Shown piece by piece: positions 9,467-19,321 of a DNA stretch of 64,000 nt. Made by a program: the position numbers and the translations under genes. The notes beneath the pieces were generated by a model. That model was given only the letters and a program-made list of their open reading frames with translations. It searched no databases and had not been told where the DNA came from. How positions within the stretch are numbered: the first letter of the stretch is position 1; each line of letters begins with the position of its first letter. This DNA is from Rubrobacter calidifluminis (GTDB lineage: Bacteria > Actinomycetota > Rubrobacteria > Rubrobacterales > Rubrobacteraceae), in contig NZ_JAQKGV010000004.1 of NCBI RefSeq assembly GCF_028617075.1, positions 62,001 to 126,000 on the forward strand. The letters are read 5' to 3'.

Positions 9467-10582
9467 CTATCTCTCCTCCAGGGGGACGAACTTGCGTCTT
9501 TCGGGGCCGATGTAGTTGGCGGAGGGGCGGATGATCTTCCCGGACTCCCGCTGCTCTATGACGTGCGCCGTCCACCCTGAGGTGCGGGAGAAGACGAAGA
9601 GCGGGGTGAACATCTCCGTCGGTATCCCGCAGAAGCGATACGCCGAGGCGCTGTAGAAGTCCAGGTTGGGGAAGAGGTTCTTCTCCTCGTGCATTATCTG
9701 CTCGATCCGCTCGCTCACGGCGTAGAGATATCCCTCCTCGTGCCCCTCGGAGAGCCGCCTGGACCAGCCCTTTATGATGTCCGAGCGGGGATCGACGCGG
9801 GTGTAGACCGGGTGCCCGAAGCCCATCAGCCGCTCGCCGCGCGAGAGCGCCTCGCGCAGGCCCTCCTCGGCCTCCTCGGGGGTGCGGAAGCGCTCGATGA
9901 ACTCCATCGCCGCCTCGTTCGCCCCGCCGTGCAGCGGGCCGCGCAGCGCGCCTATCGCGCCGGTTATCGCGGAGTAGAAGTCCGAGCCGGTGGAGGCGAT
10001 GATCCTGGCGGTGAACGTCGAGGCGTTGAACTCGTGCTCGGCGTAGAGGATGAGCGAGACGTCGACCGCCCGCCGCTGTTCCTCTTCGGGCTCCCGGCCG
10101 TGCAGCAGGCGCAGGAAGTGCCCGGCGAGGGAGTCATCCCCGGTGTCGGTCTCGATCCTCTTGCCGCCGTGGGTGAAATGGTGCCAGTAGAGGAGCATCG
10201 AGGGGAAGCAGGAGATGAGGCGCTCCCCGATCCGGCGCGCGTCCCGCTCCTCTCCCTCGTGCTCGAGCGTACCGAGCATCGAGCAGCCGGTGCGCAGGAG
10301 CTCCATCGGGTGGGTGGAGGCCGGGATCCTCTCCAGGACCGTCTTCAGCTCGTCCGGCAGCCCCCGCATCCCAGAGAGCTCTCTCCTGTACTCCTCGAGC
10401 TCCCTCTCGTTCGGGAGCTCCCCGCGGATGAGGAGGTGCATCACCTCCTCGAAGGTCGCCTTACCGGCGAGCTCTTCTATGGGGTATCCGCGGTACTCCA
10501 GGCTGTCGCCCGAGCTTCCGACCGTACAGATCGCGGTGTCCCCGGCGATCGCCCCCGACAACCCGACGCTCTTCTTTGCCAT
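9467..10582 (-). CDS. prpC: 2-methylcitrate synthase
   Basis: A 371-residue type II citrate synthase-fold enzyme that condenses propionyl-CoA with oxaloacetate. The conserved histidine loops [14 protein letters not shown] and [16 protein letters not shown] are intact, and the protein ends [10 protein letters not shown]. It is shorter than the second citrate synthase at 54.4 kb (453 residues), and its position between prpB and prpD supports the methylcitrate assignment. The ATG abuts the prpB stop, with GGGAGG upstream. The N-terminus [27 protein letters not shown] is typical of this subfamily. Confidence 0.94.
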   Translation of the reverse strand: MAKKSVGLSGAIAGDTAICTVGSSGDSLEYRGYPIEELAGKATFEEVMHLLIRGELPNERELEEYRRELSGMRGLPDELKTVLERIPASTHPMELLRTGCSMLGTLEHEGEERDARRIGERLISCFPSMLLYWHHFTHGGKRIETDTGDDSLAGHFLRLLHGREPEEEQRRAVDVSLILYAEHEFNASTFTARIIASTGSDFYSAITGAIGALRGPLHGGANEAAMEFIERFRTPEEAEEGLREALSRGERLMGFGHPVYTRVDPRSDIIKGWSRRLSEGHEEGYLYAVSERIEQIMHEEKNLFPNLDFYSASAYRFCGIPTEMFTPLFVFSRTSGWTAHVIEQRESGKIIRPSANYIGPERRKFVPLEER

Positions 10583-11488
10583 CTATACCTCCCTGCCTCT
10601 CGCAAACAGCCGGTCGAGCTCCCTCTCGTACTCCTCGTAGCCCAGGAAGTCGTAGAGCTCCCTGCGTGTCTGCATCTCCCCGACGACGCCCCTCTGGGTG
10701 CCCTCCTCGCGGATCGTCTTGTAGACCTTGAGAGCCGCGGCGCTCATCGCCCGGAAGGCCGAGAGCGGGTAGAGCGCGAGCCCGACCCCTACCTCCGCGA
10801 GCTCCGCAGTGGTGAACAGCGGGGTCTTCCCGAACTCCGTGATGTTGGCGAGGACCGGGACGTCGAGCGCCCCGGTGAAGCGGCGGTAGTCTTCGAGCCC
10901 GGTTACGGCCTCGGCGAAGATCGCGTCGGCCCCGGCCTCCTGGTAGAGCTTCGCGCGCCCGACGGCCGCGTCGAGCCCCTCGACGGCCACCGCGTCGGTG
11001 CGGGCCATCACCACGAAGTCGGGGTCGGTTTTGGCCGAGGTGGCCGCCTTCACCCGGTCGGCCATCTCCTCCGGCTCGACCAGCTCCTTGCCGGGCCGGT
11101 GCCCGCAACGCTTGGCCTGGACCTGGTCCTCGATGTGGATCCCGGCGACACCGGCCCGGATCATCTCGCGCACCGTCCGCCCGATCACGAACGCCGGGCC
11201 GAAGCCCGTGTCCGCGTCGACCAGAAGCGGCAGATCGGTCACCCCCGTGATCCTGCGCGCGTCGCAGAGTACGTCGTTCAGGTTGGTCATGCCGAGGTCC
11301 GGCAGGCCGTACGAGGCGTTCGCCACCCCCGCCCCCGAGAGGTAGAGGGCCTTGAAGCCCGCGCTCTCGGCCAGAAGAGCCGCGTAGGCGTTTATGACGC
11401 CCGCGATCTGCAGCGGCCTCTCCTCGCTCCATGCCCGCCTCAAACGGGCGCCCGGTGAGGGTGCAGCCCCGTTCTCCGTCAGGCTCAT
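10583..11488 (-). CDS. prpB: methylisocitrate lyase
   Basis: A 301-residue TIM-barrel lyase of the isocitrate lyase/PEP mutase superfamily that splits 2-methylisocitrate into pyruvate and succinate. It has the metal-binding [10 protein letters not shown] loop, the catalytic-cysteine motif KRCGH and the downstream HIEDQ. AGGAGG precedes the ATG. It lies second in the prpE-prpB-prpC-prpD operon, 12 bases behind prpE, and gene order and spacing show one transcript. Confidence 0.95.
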   Translation of the reverse strand: MSLTENGAAPSPGARLRRAWSEERPLQIAGVINAYAALLAESAGFKALYLSGAGVANASYGLPDLGMTNLNDVLCDARRITGVTDLPLLVDADTGFGPAFVIGRTVREMIRAGVAGIHIEDQVQAKRCGHRPGKELVEPEEMADRVKAATSAKTDPDFVVMARTDAVAVEGLDAAVGRAKLYQEAGADAIFAEAVTGLEDYRRFTGALDVPVLANITEFGKTPLFTTAELAEVGVGLALYPLSAFRAMSAAALKVYKTIREEGTQRGVVGEMQTRRELYDFLGYEEYERELDRLFARGREV

Positions 11489-11500
11489 CTTCCTCCTCTC

Positions 11501-13396
11501 TCATGCTCTCTCCTGTTCGGTGGCCCGGATTCTCTCGAGCGCCGACGGGTCCTCCAGCGTCGAGAGGTCGCCCGGGTCCCGGCTCTCGGCCACGGCCTGG
11601 ATGCCGCGCCGCAGCAGCTTCCCGCTGCGCGTCTTCGGGAGCGCCCCGACGAAGTGCACCCGCTGCGGGCGGGCCACCGGGCCGACCTTCTCCGCGACGA
11701 GCTCCTTTATGGATGACTCTAACCCGGGGGAGGGCTCGGCGTCCTCCTTCAGCACGACGTAGGCGAAGATCGCCTGCCCCCGGTACTCGTCGGCGACGCC
11801 GACGGCCGCGGCCTCTGCCACCGCCGGATGGGCGCTCAGCGCCTCCTCGATCTCCCGCGTCCCGAGCCGGTGGCCGGCGACGTTTATAACGTCGTCGGAG
11901 CGTCCCATCATGTAGTAGCGGCCGTCCTCCGCGTGCATCGCCCAGTCGAAGGTCGAGTAGAGCTCCTTATCCGGGAAGCTCGAGAAGTAGGTCGAGACGA
12001 AGCGTTCGTCGTCGCCCCAGACGGTGGACATACACCCCGGCGGCAGCGGTGCCTTGATCGCGAGGATCCCGCGCTCGCCTGGGCCGACCTCCTCGCCGCT
12101 CACCTCGTGCATCACCCGGAGGTCGTAGCCGTAGCAGGGGAAGCCGGCGCTGCCGGGCACCACCGGCTCGTCCTCGAGCCCGGGGAGCATCGCGCTCAGG
12201 ATCGGCCAGCCGGTCTCCGTCTGCCAGTAGTTGTCCCGCACGGAGACGCCGAGCGCCCCGGAGATCCAGCGGGCCGTCGGCTCGTCGAGCGGCTCTCCGG
12301 CGAGGAACAGGTTCCTGAGCGAGGAGGTGTCGTGCTCCTCCATGTACGAGGGGCCCTGCTTCCTGAGCGCCCTTATCGCCGTGGGGGAGGTGAACATGGT
12401 CTGCACGCCGTGCTCCTCGACTATGCTCCACCAGATCCCGGGGTCCGGCCTCACCGGAAGCCCCTCGTAGACGATGGTGGTGAGGCCGTACAGGAGCGGG
12501 CCGTAGACTATGTACGAGTGTCCCACGACCCACCCGATGTCCGAGGCGGTGAACATCGTCTCGCCGGGATTGGTGGCGAAGACGTGCTTCATCGAGGCGG
12601 CGAGCGCCACAGCGTATCCCCCGGTGTCGCGCTGGACGCCTTTGGGGGTGCCGGTCGTCCCGGAGGTGTAGAGGATGTAGCTCGGCTCGCTCGACTCGAG
12701 CCACTCTACCGGAACCTCCTCGCCGAAGTGCTTCTCTCTGAGCGCGGCGTAGTCGAGGTCCCGGCCCTCCTCGAGGTTCAGGTTCTCGTCGATGTGACGG
12801 TTGCATACCACAACGTGTCCGGGCGGGTGTTCTGTCATCCCGATCGCCCGGTCCACGAGCGGCTTGTAGCGGATGACGTTGCCGCCGCGCATCCCGGCGT
12901 CCGACGTGATCAGGGCCTTCGGCTGGGCGTCGTCTATCCTCCTGGCCAGGTTCTCGGCAGCGAATCCGCCGAAGACGACCGAGTGTATCGCCCCGATCCT
13001 GACGCACGCCAGCATCGCGAAGAGCGCCTCGGGCATCATCGGCATGTAGATGACCACCCGGTCGCTGCGCCCGACGCCCAGCTCCCTGAGCGAGGCGGCG
13101 AACGCGCTGACCTCGGCGTGGAGTTCGCGGTAGGTGAAGCTCTCCCGTTCGCCGGTTTCGCTCGAGACGTAGACGAGAGCCCTCTGGTCGCCGCGGGTTT
13201 CGAGGTGGCGGTCTACGGCGTTGTGGCAGAGGTTCGTCTCGCCGCCGACGAACCAGCGGGCGAACGGCGGGCGCGAGTAATCGAGCACCCGCTCGAAGCC
13301 GGTGTGCCAGTCCACCAGCCGTGCCTGCTCGGCCCAGAAGACGTCCCGGTCTTCGAGCGAACGGCGATGGAAGGCCCGGTAGTTGTCAAGGGTCAT
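11501..13396 (-). CDS. prpE: propionyl-CoA synthetase (AMP-forming)
   Basis: A 631-residue acyl-CoA synthetase that activates propionate with ATP and CoA. ANL-superfamily motifs are clear: YILYTSGTTGTPKGV (P-loop), YWQTETGWP, MGRSDDVINVAGHRLG and the C-terminal TRSGKLLRR, whose lysine is the usual acetylation-controlled catalytic residue. I start at the ATG at 13396 because GGGAGGAG precedes it by 2-3 bases and the first residues MTLDNYRAFHRRSLEDRDVFW match the ACS N-domain; the open frame continues upstream only as shadow. It is the first gene of the prp operon. Acetyl-CoA synthetase is the alternative reading, but context favours PrpE. Confidence 0.92.
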   Translation of the reverse strand: MTLDNYRAFHRRSLEDRDVFWAEQARLVDWHTGFERVLDYSRPPFARWFVGGETNLCHNAVDRHLETRGDQRALVYVSSETGERESFTYRELHAEVSAFAASLRELGVGRSDRVVIYMPMMPEALFAMLACVRIGAIHSVVFGGFAAENLARRIDDAQPKALITSDAGMRGGNVIRYKPLVDRAIGMTEHPPGHVVVCNRHIDENLNLEEGRDLDYAALREKHFGEEVPVEWLESSEPSYILYTSGTTGTPKGVQRDTGGYAVALAASMKHVFATNPGETMFTASDIGWVVGHSYIVYGPLLYGLTTIVYEGLPVRPDPGIWWSIVEEHGVQTMFTSPTAIRALRKQGPSYMEEHDTSSLRNLFLAGEPLDEPTARWISGALGVSVRDNYWQTETGWPILSAMLPGLEDEPVVPGSAGFPCYGYDLRVMHEVSGEEVGPGERGILAIKAPLPPGCMSTVWGDDERFVSTYFSSFPDKELYSTFDWAMHAEDGRYYMMGRSDDVINVAGHRLGTREIEEALSAHPAVAEAAAVGVADEYRGQAIFAYVVLKEDAEPSPGLESSIKELVAEKVGPVARPQRVHFVGALPKTRSGKLLRRGIQAVAESRDPGDLSTLEDPSALERIRATEQERA

Positions 13397-13470
13397 CTCT
13401 CCTCCCTTCCCTTCGCGGGAGCCTCGCTCCACACGGGTGAAGGATACAACGCGAGGGCGGCATTCTCCGG

Positions 13471-13998
13471 CTAGACCCGCTCCCTCCGGGAGGAGGCGAG
13501 CAGCAGGAGGAGCGCGCCGACCACGATAGCCGTGTCGGCCAGGTTGAAGACGGGCCAGTGCTCGAGCGGCCAGAACCGCAGATCGAGGTAGTCGGTGACC
13601 TCGCCGCGCAGGAGACGGTCGGCCAGATTCCCTGCCGCGCCTCCCAGCACGAGACCGCACCCGAGGGTGACGGACTTCGAGGGGCCTAAAGAGAAGAGTA
13701 TCCAGAGCACGAACCCCACCGCGACCGCGCTGCCGGCGACGAGCAGCATGCTGCGGCCGGCGAGGATGCCAAAGGCACCGCCGGAGTTCTCGATGTAGGT
13801 GATGTCGAGCACGCCGGGGATCGCAACCACGCTCTCACCGAGGCGCATAGAACCGCGCACGGCGCTCTTGACCGCCTGGTCCAGGATCAGCACCAGGGCC
13901 GCGACGGCGAGCGTCGCGAGCAGGTAGAGCGCGGCGCTCGTCTTCTGGTGTCCGTGGTTTTTCTGTACGTTCAACGTCCCGGATGATCGTACCATCAC
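13471..13998 (-). CDS. lspA: lipoprotein signal peptidase II
   Basis: A 175-residue aspartic protease in the membrane that removes signal peptides from prolipoproteins. Both catalytic aspartate motifs are present: GNLADRL and VFNLADTAIVVG, and ENSGGAFGILAGR is the usual conserved loop. Four hydrophobic helices are visible. The N-terminus is longer than needed (MMVRSSGTLNVQKNHGHQK), so translation may begin slightly downstream. It lies 74 bases upstream of prpE on the same strand and 15 bases downstream of the DUF1232 gene. Confidence 0.93.
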   Translation of the reverse strand: MMVRSSGTLNVQKNHGHQKTSAALYLLATLAVAALVLILDQAVKSAVRGSMRLGESVVAIPGVLDITYIENSGGAFGILAGRSMLLVAGSAVAVGFVLWILFSLGPSKSVTLGCGLVLGGAAGNLADRLLRGEVTDYLDLRFWPLEHWPVFNLADTAIVVGALLLLLASSRRERV

Positions 13999-14013
13999 CG
14001 CCGGGCAGCCGTC

Positions 14014-14430
14014 TCAGAGAAGCGCCTGGATGAGCAGCGCCAGGGCTACCACCGTCGCGACCCAGAGGAAGATCACGGCGACCGCGGCAACCCGGTTACT
14101 GGCCGGGGGCCGTGTGCTTCGAGCCCTCTCGCGGCACTCCGCGAGCACCTCGTTTGGGATGAGGCGTATCGCCAGCGCCACGCCGATTGGGACCAGCACG
14201 AGATCGTCCAGATAACCGAGGATCGGGATCGGGTCCGGGATCAGGTCCACCGGGCTCAGCGCATAGCCCGCGACGCAGGCGGCGAAGAGCCGGGCGTGCA
14301 GCGGCACCCGGGGGTCTCGGTAGGCCAGATACAGGGCGTGTGCCTCCTGCCCGAGAGCCCGGGCGCGGTCTCTCAGATGATGCAGGGATTTTCTCGGCAC
14401 CGCCGTGGACACCTCCGGGGGACGACCCAC
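14014..14430 (-). CDS. YkvA-like DUF1232 membrane protein
   Basis: A 138-residue protein with the DUF1232 core: [19 protein letters not shown] followed by [23 protein letters not shown], where the SPxDLIPDxIPxxGxxDD motif defines the family. A C-terminal hydrophobic helix ([22 protein letters not shown]) anchors it. The function of the family is unknown. It is divergently arranged to the mannosyltransferase gene and lies directly upstream of lspA, possibly in the same transcript. Confidence 0.85.
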   Translation of the reverse strand: MGRPPEVSTAVPRKSLHHLRDRARALGQEAHALYLAYRDPRVPLHARLFAACVAGYALSPVDLIPDPIPILGYLDDLVLVPIGVALAIRLIPNEVLAECRERARSTRPPASNRVAAVAVIFLWVATVVALALLIQALL

Positions 14431-14510
14431 CGCGACTTTACCACACGGTGCGGGGCCGAGACTGTAAAGAGGTCAAAAACGTAGTAACGTTCGCGATTGT
14501 GAAATCGAGG

Positions 14511-15788
14511 ATGGACATCACCCGCAAACCCTCCCGGTGGGCCTTCGGGGCTCTGGTGCTCCTGACCCTGCTCGCGGTGGCGCTCGGGGTAGCCGCGCGC
14601 GTCTACCACCTGGGTTTCCCGGACAAGAGGATGTGGGACGAGGTCTACTTCCCGGTCTTCGCGCGCAACTACCTGGTGGGCAAGAACTTCTTCGATCTGC
14701 ACCCGCCGCTCGGCAAGTTCATCATAGCGGTGGGGCTGCTCCTCTACGGCGACACGCCGCTCGGCTGGCGGGTGATGTCCGACGCTTTCGGGGTGGGCAT
14801 GATCTTCCTCGCCGCCGGGACGGGGTGGTACTTCCTCAGGGACCGGGCTGCGGCCCTGTTGATGGGGCTCTTCGTCGCGGCAGAGACGATGTTCATCGTC
14901 TACTCTCGGGCCGGGCTTATGGACGGTATTCTCACCTTCTTCGTCCTGGCGACGATGGCCGCGGCCTGGCGGACGAAGACGCTGCGCGGGGTGGCCTTCA
15001 CGGCGCTCCTTTTTGGGCTCGCCGTGGCGATCAAATGGGCCGTGGCGCCGCTGGTCATCCCCGCCGGGTACGTGATGTGGCGCAAAGGGTACCTGAGGCC
15101 GTTCATCGGGAGCCTGTACATCTCGATCGTCGCGTACCTGATCGTGGTCTACCTCGGCCAGCTCATAAACCACGACCACAACCCCTGGCGGGCGTTCGTG
15201 GACGTGTGGCTCTGGCACATAAAGGCGGCGCAGCAGATCACCCGTGCCGTGCCCAACACCGAGGCCTCGCCGTGGTGGGGCTGGCCGCTGATGACCCGGC
15301 CGATCCTGTTCTTCTACCGCCCGGCCGCGGCGGGTGAGCCGGTGCGGACCGTGCTCGCGCTGGGGAACCTGGCGATCTGGTGGCCCGCGACCCTCTCGGT
15401 GCTCGCCGGGATCTACGAGTTGGGGCGCCGCCTGCTGCTGCGGCTTCCGGTGGCCGACCACCCCCTCGTCCCGATAGTGCTCGGGTGGATCTTCCTGATC
15501 CTGCCGTGGGTGCCCGGGACCCGCATCCCGTTCGTCTACAACTACTTCCCGGCCTACGCGTTCGCGCTGCTGGCGCTCGCCTACTGGGCCCTCGTGATCT
15601 GGCGGCGCCGGCCGTGGCTGGTGGTGGGCTACTGCGCGGTGGTCGTAGGGGTCGCGATCTACTTCCTGCCGATGACGATGGGGCTCCCGATGAGCCCGGT
15701 GAGCCTGAAGGACCACCTGTGGCTTTTGAGCTGGAACCACCCGGAGTACATAAGGACGTTCCAGATCAACCGCATCTTCCCCTACTGA
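14511..15788 (+). CDS. protein-mannosyltransferase-like GT39 membrane enzyme
   Basis: A 425-residue multi-pass protein of the dolichyl-phosphate-mannose protein mannosyltransferase type. After helix 1 the first external loop carries KRMWDEVYFPVFARNYL, with the catalytic D-E pair, and then FDLHPPLGKFI, the usual PMT motif. Ten or so hydrophobic helices follow. It should transfer a lipid-linked sugar to secreted proteins at the outer face of the membrane. The ATG at 14511 is preceded immediately by GAGG, while a GTG at 14499 is in frame, so the start is uncertain. The open frame further upstream (to 14187) is antisense to the DUF1232 gene and not coding. Its end overlaps hyuB by 7 bases. Confidence 0.85.
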   Translation: MDITRKPSRWAFGALVLLTLLAVALGVAARVYHLGFPDKRMWDEVYFPVFARNYLVGKNFFDLHPPLGKFIIAVGLLLYGDTPLGWRVMSDAFGVGMIFLAAGTGWYFLRDRAAALLMGLFVAAETMFIVYSRAGLMDGILTFFVLATMAAAWRTKTLRGVAFTALLFGLAVAIKWAVAPLVIPAGYVMWRKGYLRPFIGSLYISIVAYLIVVYLGQLINHDHNPWRAFVDVWLWHIKAAQQITRAVPNTEASPWWGWPLMTRPILFFYRPAAAGEPVRTVLALGNLAIWWPATLSVLAGIYELGRRLLLRLPVADHPLVPIVLGWIFLILPWVPGTRIPFVYNYFPAYAFALLALAYWALVIWRRRPWLVVGYCAVVVGVAIYFLPMTMGLPMSPVSLKDHLWLLSWNHPEYIRTFQINRIFPY

Positions 15789-17314
15789 GGCTCGCCGTAG
15801 CCGCCGCCCCCCGGGGTCATGACCGTGACCTCGTCGCCGGGGGCGAGCTCCAGGCTTTTCTTCGGCGGCAGCTCCTCTCCGTTCAGGAGGTTTCTGCCGG
15901 TTGCGCCGGGACGCCCCCCGCGCCTGCCCTGCGGAGGATGGCGTCTGCGGTCGGTGAGGAGCGAGAGGGTGGCCGCCTCCAGTACCTTCACCGACCGGAC
16001 GAGCCCGTCGCCGCCGCGGTAAAGGCCCTCTCCGCCGGTGCCGCGTCGGATCTCGTAGCGGGTCACCCGCATCGGGTACTCGAGCTCGAGCGCCTCTATC
16101 GGGGTGTTCAGCGTGTTGCTCATCGAGACGTGGACGCCCGAGGGACCGGGACCCTTCGCGCTGGCGCCCTGCCCGCCGCCGATGGTCTCGTAGTAGGTCC
16201 AGCCGCGGCCGCCGATGATCAGATTGTTCATAGTCCCCTGTCCCTGCGCCGGCAGCTCCGCGACCTGCGAGAGCGCCGAGATCACCGTGTCCGCGATGCG
16301 GTTGGAGGTCTCGACGTTGCCGGCGACGACGGCCGAGGGGCTCCTCGCGTCGAGCAGGCTGCCTTCGGGCACCGAGATCTCGAGCGGGGCGTATGTGCCG
16401 GCGTTGGCCGGGACGTCCCCGGGCAAGAGCAGCCGGAGTGCGAAGTAGCAGGCGGAGCGGGTGACGGCGAGCGGGCAGTTCACGTTGCCCGCCACCGCCG
16501 CGGCGGTTCCGGAGAAGTCTATCTTCATCTTGTCGTTGCGCACCTCTACGGTGACCCGGATCGGGATGTCCTCCTCCGTCACGCCGTCGCCCTCCAGGTA
16601 GTCGGTCGCGGTGTAGACGCCGTCTGGGAGCGCCCGGATCGCCTCTCGGGTGCGCCGCTCGGTGTAGGCGAGGACCTCCTCGAAGGCCGAGAGGACGACC
16701 TCCTCACCGCGCCGCTCGATAAGCTCGTTCAGACGCCGCTCCGCGAGGGCGTTCGCGGCGATCTGGGCCCGCAGGTCGGCACGCCGCAGGGCAGGGGTAC
16801 GGACGTTGGCCAGGATGAGGTCGAGGACTTCGTCCTGGTACTCTCCTCCCCGCACGATCCTCACCGGCGGGATGATGAGCCCCTCCTGGAAGATCTCACG
16901 CGAAGCCGCCGGCATGGACCCCGGACTCATCCCGCCCACGTCGGAGTGGTGGGCCCGGGTGACGGCGTAACCCAGGATCTTGCCTTCGTGGGCCATGGGG
17001 GAGACGAGGGTTATGTCCGGCAGGTGGGTTCCTCCGGAGTAGGGGTCGTTCAGGACGTAGACGTCTCCCGGCGCGGCGCCGAGCACCATGACCGCCGCGA
17101 CCGCCTCGGGCATCGCCCCGAGGTGGACCGGGATGTGCTCGGCCTGGGCGACCATCCGGCCTCTGGCGTCGAAGATCGCCGCCGAGCAGTCGCGCCTCTC
17201 CTTGATGTTCGAGGAGTAGGAGCCGCGGATCAGGAGCGCCCCCATCTCTTCGGCGATGCCGGAGAGGGCGCTGGTGAGCACCGAGAGCGTGACCGGGTCC
17301 ATCCCGCTAGCCAT
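15782..17314 (-). CDS. hydantoinase B / 5-oxoprolinase-type subunit
   Basis: A 510-residue HyuB-family protein, partner of the HyuA subunit encoded just upstream. Family features are the start MDPVTLSVLTSALSGIAEEM, the CSAAIFDARGRMVAQAEHIPVHLG stretch (read from about residue 50), NDPYSGGTHLPDITL and the glycine-rich end MTPGGGGYGEPQ. HyuAB-type enzymes open lactam or hydantoin rings with ATP or, in acetone carboxylase relatives, carboxylate a substrate; the substrate here is unknown. The ATG at 17314 overlaps the hyuA stop by 8 bases; an alternative ATG at 17302 is possible. It is convergent with the GT39 gene. Confidence 0.9.
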   Translation of the reverse strand: MASGMDPVTLSVLTSALSGIAEEMGALLIRGSYSSNIKERRDCSAAIFDARGRMVAQAEHIPVHLGAMPEAVAAVMVLGAAPGDVYVLNDPYSGGTHLPDITLVSPMAHEGKILGYAVTRAHHSDVGGMSPGSMPAASREIFQEGLIIPPVRIVRGGEYQDEVLDLILANVRTPALRRADLRAQIAANALAERRLNELIERRGEEVVLSAFEEVLAYTERRTREAIRALPDGVYTATDYLEGDGVTEEDIPIRVTVEVRNDKMKIDFSGTAAAVAGNVNCPLAVTRSACYFALRLLLPGDVPANAGTYAPLEISVPEGSLLDARSPSAVVAGNVETSNRIADTVISALSQVAELPAQGQGTMNNLIIGGRGWTYYETIGGGQGASAKGPGPSGVHVSMSNTLNTPIEALELEYPMRVTRYEIRRGTGGEGLYRGGDGLVRSVKVLEAATLSLLTDRRRHPPQGRRGGRPGATGRNLLNGEELPPKKSLELAPGDEVTVMTPGGGGYGEPQ

Positions 17315-19316
17315 CCTCTCGCTCCAGCACGAGCGTGCCCGCACCGTCCACCTCCCCGCGCCATCCCGGGCGCACCAGGCACGTGGCCTCGTCGAACTCG
17401 ACCACCGCGGGGCCCTCGACCCGCGAGCCTTTCCCCATCCTGCTCCTCTTCAGCACCGGAACTTCCTCCCACCCCTCCTCGAACTCTACCCTGCGGCGTT
17501 CGGTCACGGGATCTCCCTGCGCCTCTCCTTCTTCGAGCGGCGGTCGCTCTACCGGAGAGATGGCCGTCAGGCGCAGGTTGACCAGCTCGACCGGCTCTTC
17601 TTCCATCCGGTAGCCGTAGCGCTGCTCGTGGGCCTCGTGGAAATTCCCTTCGAGCTTCTCCACCACATCCGCCTCGACCGCCAGCTCGAACGCCTGTCCC
17701 CGGTATCGCAGGTCCGCCCGGCGGCGAAGACGAGGCGATTCGAGATCCGAGGCGGCCTCCTGCTCCATCTCCACGAAGATGCGTTCGATCTCCTCTGGGT
17801 CGGCCGCCGCGAGCGGGCGGAGGAAGGGGAAGACGTAGTCCCGCCTGAGCTCCGAGATGGCCAGACCGAGCGCGGAGAGCACGCCCCCCGCCTTCGGAAC
17901 GAGCACCGTGCGCATCCCGAGCTCTTCGGCGAGCGCGCAGGCGTGCAGCGGCCCCGCACCCCCGAAGGCGACCAGCGCGAACTCCCGCGGGTCGAGCCCG
18001 CGCTCCACGCTGATCACGCGCAGGGCGCGCACCATCTCGGCGTTGGCGACCCTTATGACGCCGAGGGCCGTCTGGTGCGCGTCGAGACCGAGCCTGCGGC
18101 CGAGTTTCACGAGGGCTTTCTCCGCGAGCTCCCGCCTCAGGACGACCTCGCCCCCCAGCCGCGCCCCGTCGCGCAGGTAGCCCAGGAGCAGGTTGGCGTC
18201 GGTGACGGTCGGATCTTCTCCGCCGAGCCCGTAGCAGGCCGGTCCCGGGTCCGCCCCGGCGGAGTGCGGACCAACCCGCAGCGCCCCTCCGGCGTCCGCC
18301 CAGGCGACCGATCCTCCCCCGGCGCTCACCGTGTGCACGTCGACCATGGGCAGTTTGATCGGCACCCCCGCGACCACCGACTCGGTGGTCGTGAGCGCCT
18401 CGCCGTCGAGGATCGTGGCGGCATCAGAGCTGGTCCCGCCCATATCCAGCGTGAGGACGTTTTCGTAGCCGCTCGCCCGGGCCACATACGCCGCGCCGAC
18501 GACCCCGCCCGCAGGCCCCGAGAGCACGCACCCCGCCGCGTTTCGAGCCGCGTGTCCGATCTCCACGACCCCGCCGGAGGACTGCATCACCAGCGGGGAG
18601 GGGAGTCCCGCCGCTTTCGCTTTCCGGGAGAGGTTCTCCAGGTAGGAGGTCAGCCTGGGGGCGAGGTAAGCGTCGGCCGCTGTCGTCGAGAAGCGCTCGT
18701 ACTCCCGGAACTCGGGCAAAACCTCGCTCGAGAGCGAGACGTGCACCCCCGGAAGCTCGCGCCGCAGCACCTCGCCGACGCGCCGCTCGTGCTCGGGATG
18801 CGAGAACGAGAAGAGCAGGCACACCGCAACGGCCTCCACCTCCGCCTCGCGCAGCGCCCGCACGGCCTGCCTCAGGCTCTCTTCGCCCAGTGGCTCGATC
18901 TCCCCGTCCGGCCCCATCCGCTCGCGCACGGTGAACCTGAGCTCCCGCGGCACCAGGGGCGGCGGGCGGTCCTTCGAGAGGTCGTAGAGCGAGGGGCGGT
19001 TCTGGCGGCCGATCTCGATCACGTCCCGGAAGCCCTCGGTCGTGAGGAGGGCCATCCTCGCCCCGCGCCGCTCGAGCAGGGCGTTGGTGGCCACGGTCAT
19101 CCCGTGGGCGAACGCGGCGACCTCCCTCTCCCGGAGGTTCGCCACGCGGATCGCCGCCATCACGCCCTCCGACTGGTCGCGCGGGGTGGAGGGGACCTTC
19201 GCGGTGACGATGCCCCCTTCCACGAGGGCCACCAGATCGGTGAAGGTTCCCCCGACGTCCACGCCCAGCCTGAGCCCGTTGCCTCGCAAGCTGCCCCTCT
19301 CTCTCCGGTCTCGCAC
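17307..19316 (-). CDS. hydantoinase A / 5-oxoprolinase-type subunit
   Basis: A 669-residue HyuA-family protein with two ASKHA-type phosphate-binding motifs: LRLGVDVGGTFTDLV near the start and LTLDMGGTSSDAATI in the middle, plus VAFGGAGPLHACALAEELG. These mark the ATP-dependent subunit of hydantoinase/oxoprolinase enzymes. It starts with a GTG five bases after the MFS stop. With hyuB and the MFS transporter it forms one operon (MFS, hyuA, hyuB), which suggests uptake and ring-opening of a cyclic amide or related compound. Confidence 0.92.
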   Translation of the reverse strand: MRDRRERGSLRGNGLRLGVDVGGTFTDLVALVEGGIVTAKVPSTPRDQSEGVMAAIRVANLREREVAAFAHGMTVATNALLERRGARMALLTTEGFRDVIEIGRQNRPSLYDLSKDRPPPLVPRELRFTVRERMGPDGEIEPLGEESLRQAVRALREAEVEAVAVCLLFSFSHPEHERRVGEVLRRELPGVHVSLSSEVLPEFREYERFSTTAADAYLAPRLTSYLENLSRKAKAAGLPSPLVMQSSGGVVEIGHAARNAAGCVLSGPAGGVVGAAYVARASGYENVLTLDMGGTSSDAATILDGEALTTTESVVAGVPIKLPMVDVHTVSAGGGSVAWADAGGALRVGPHSAGADPGPACYGLGGEDPTVTDANLLLGYLRDGARLGGEVVLRRELAEKALVKLGRRLGLDAHQTALGVIRVANAEMVRALRVISVERGLDPREFALVAFGGAGPLHACALAEELGMRTVLVPKAGGVLSALGLAISELRRDYVFPFLRPLAAADPEEIERIFVEMEQEAASDLESPRLRRRADLRYRGQAFELAVEADVVEKLEGNFHEAHEQRYGYRMEEEPVELVNLRLTAISPVERPPLEEGEAQGDPVTERRRVEFEEGWEEVPVLKRSRMGKGSRVEGPAVVEFDEATCLVRPGWRGEVDGAGTLVLEREDG

Positions 19317-19321
19317 CTCGT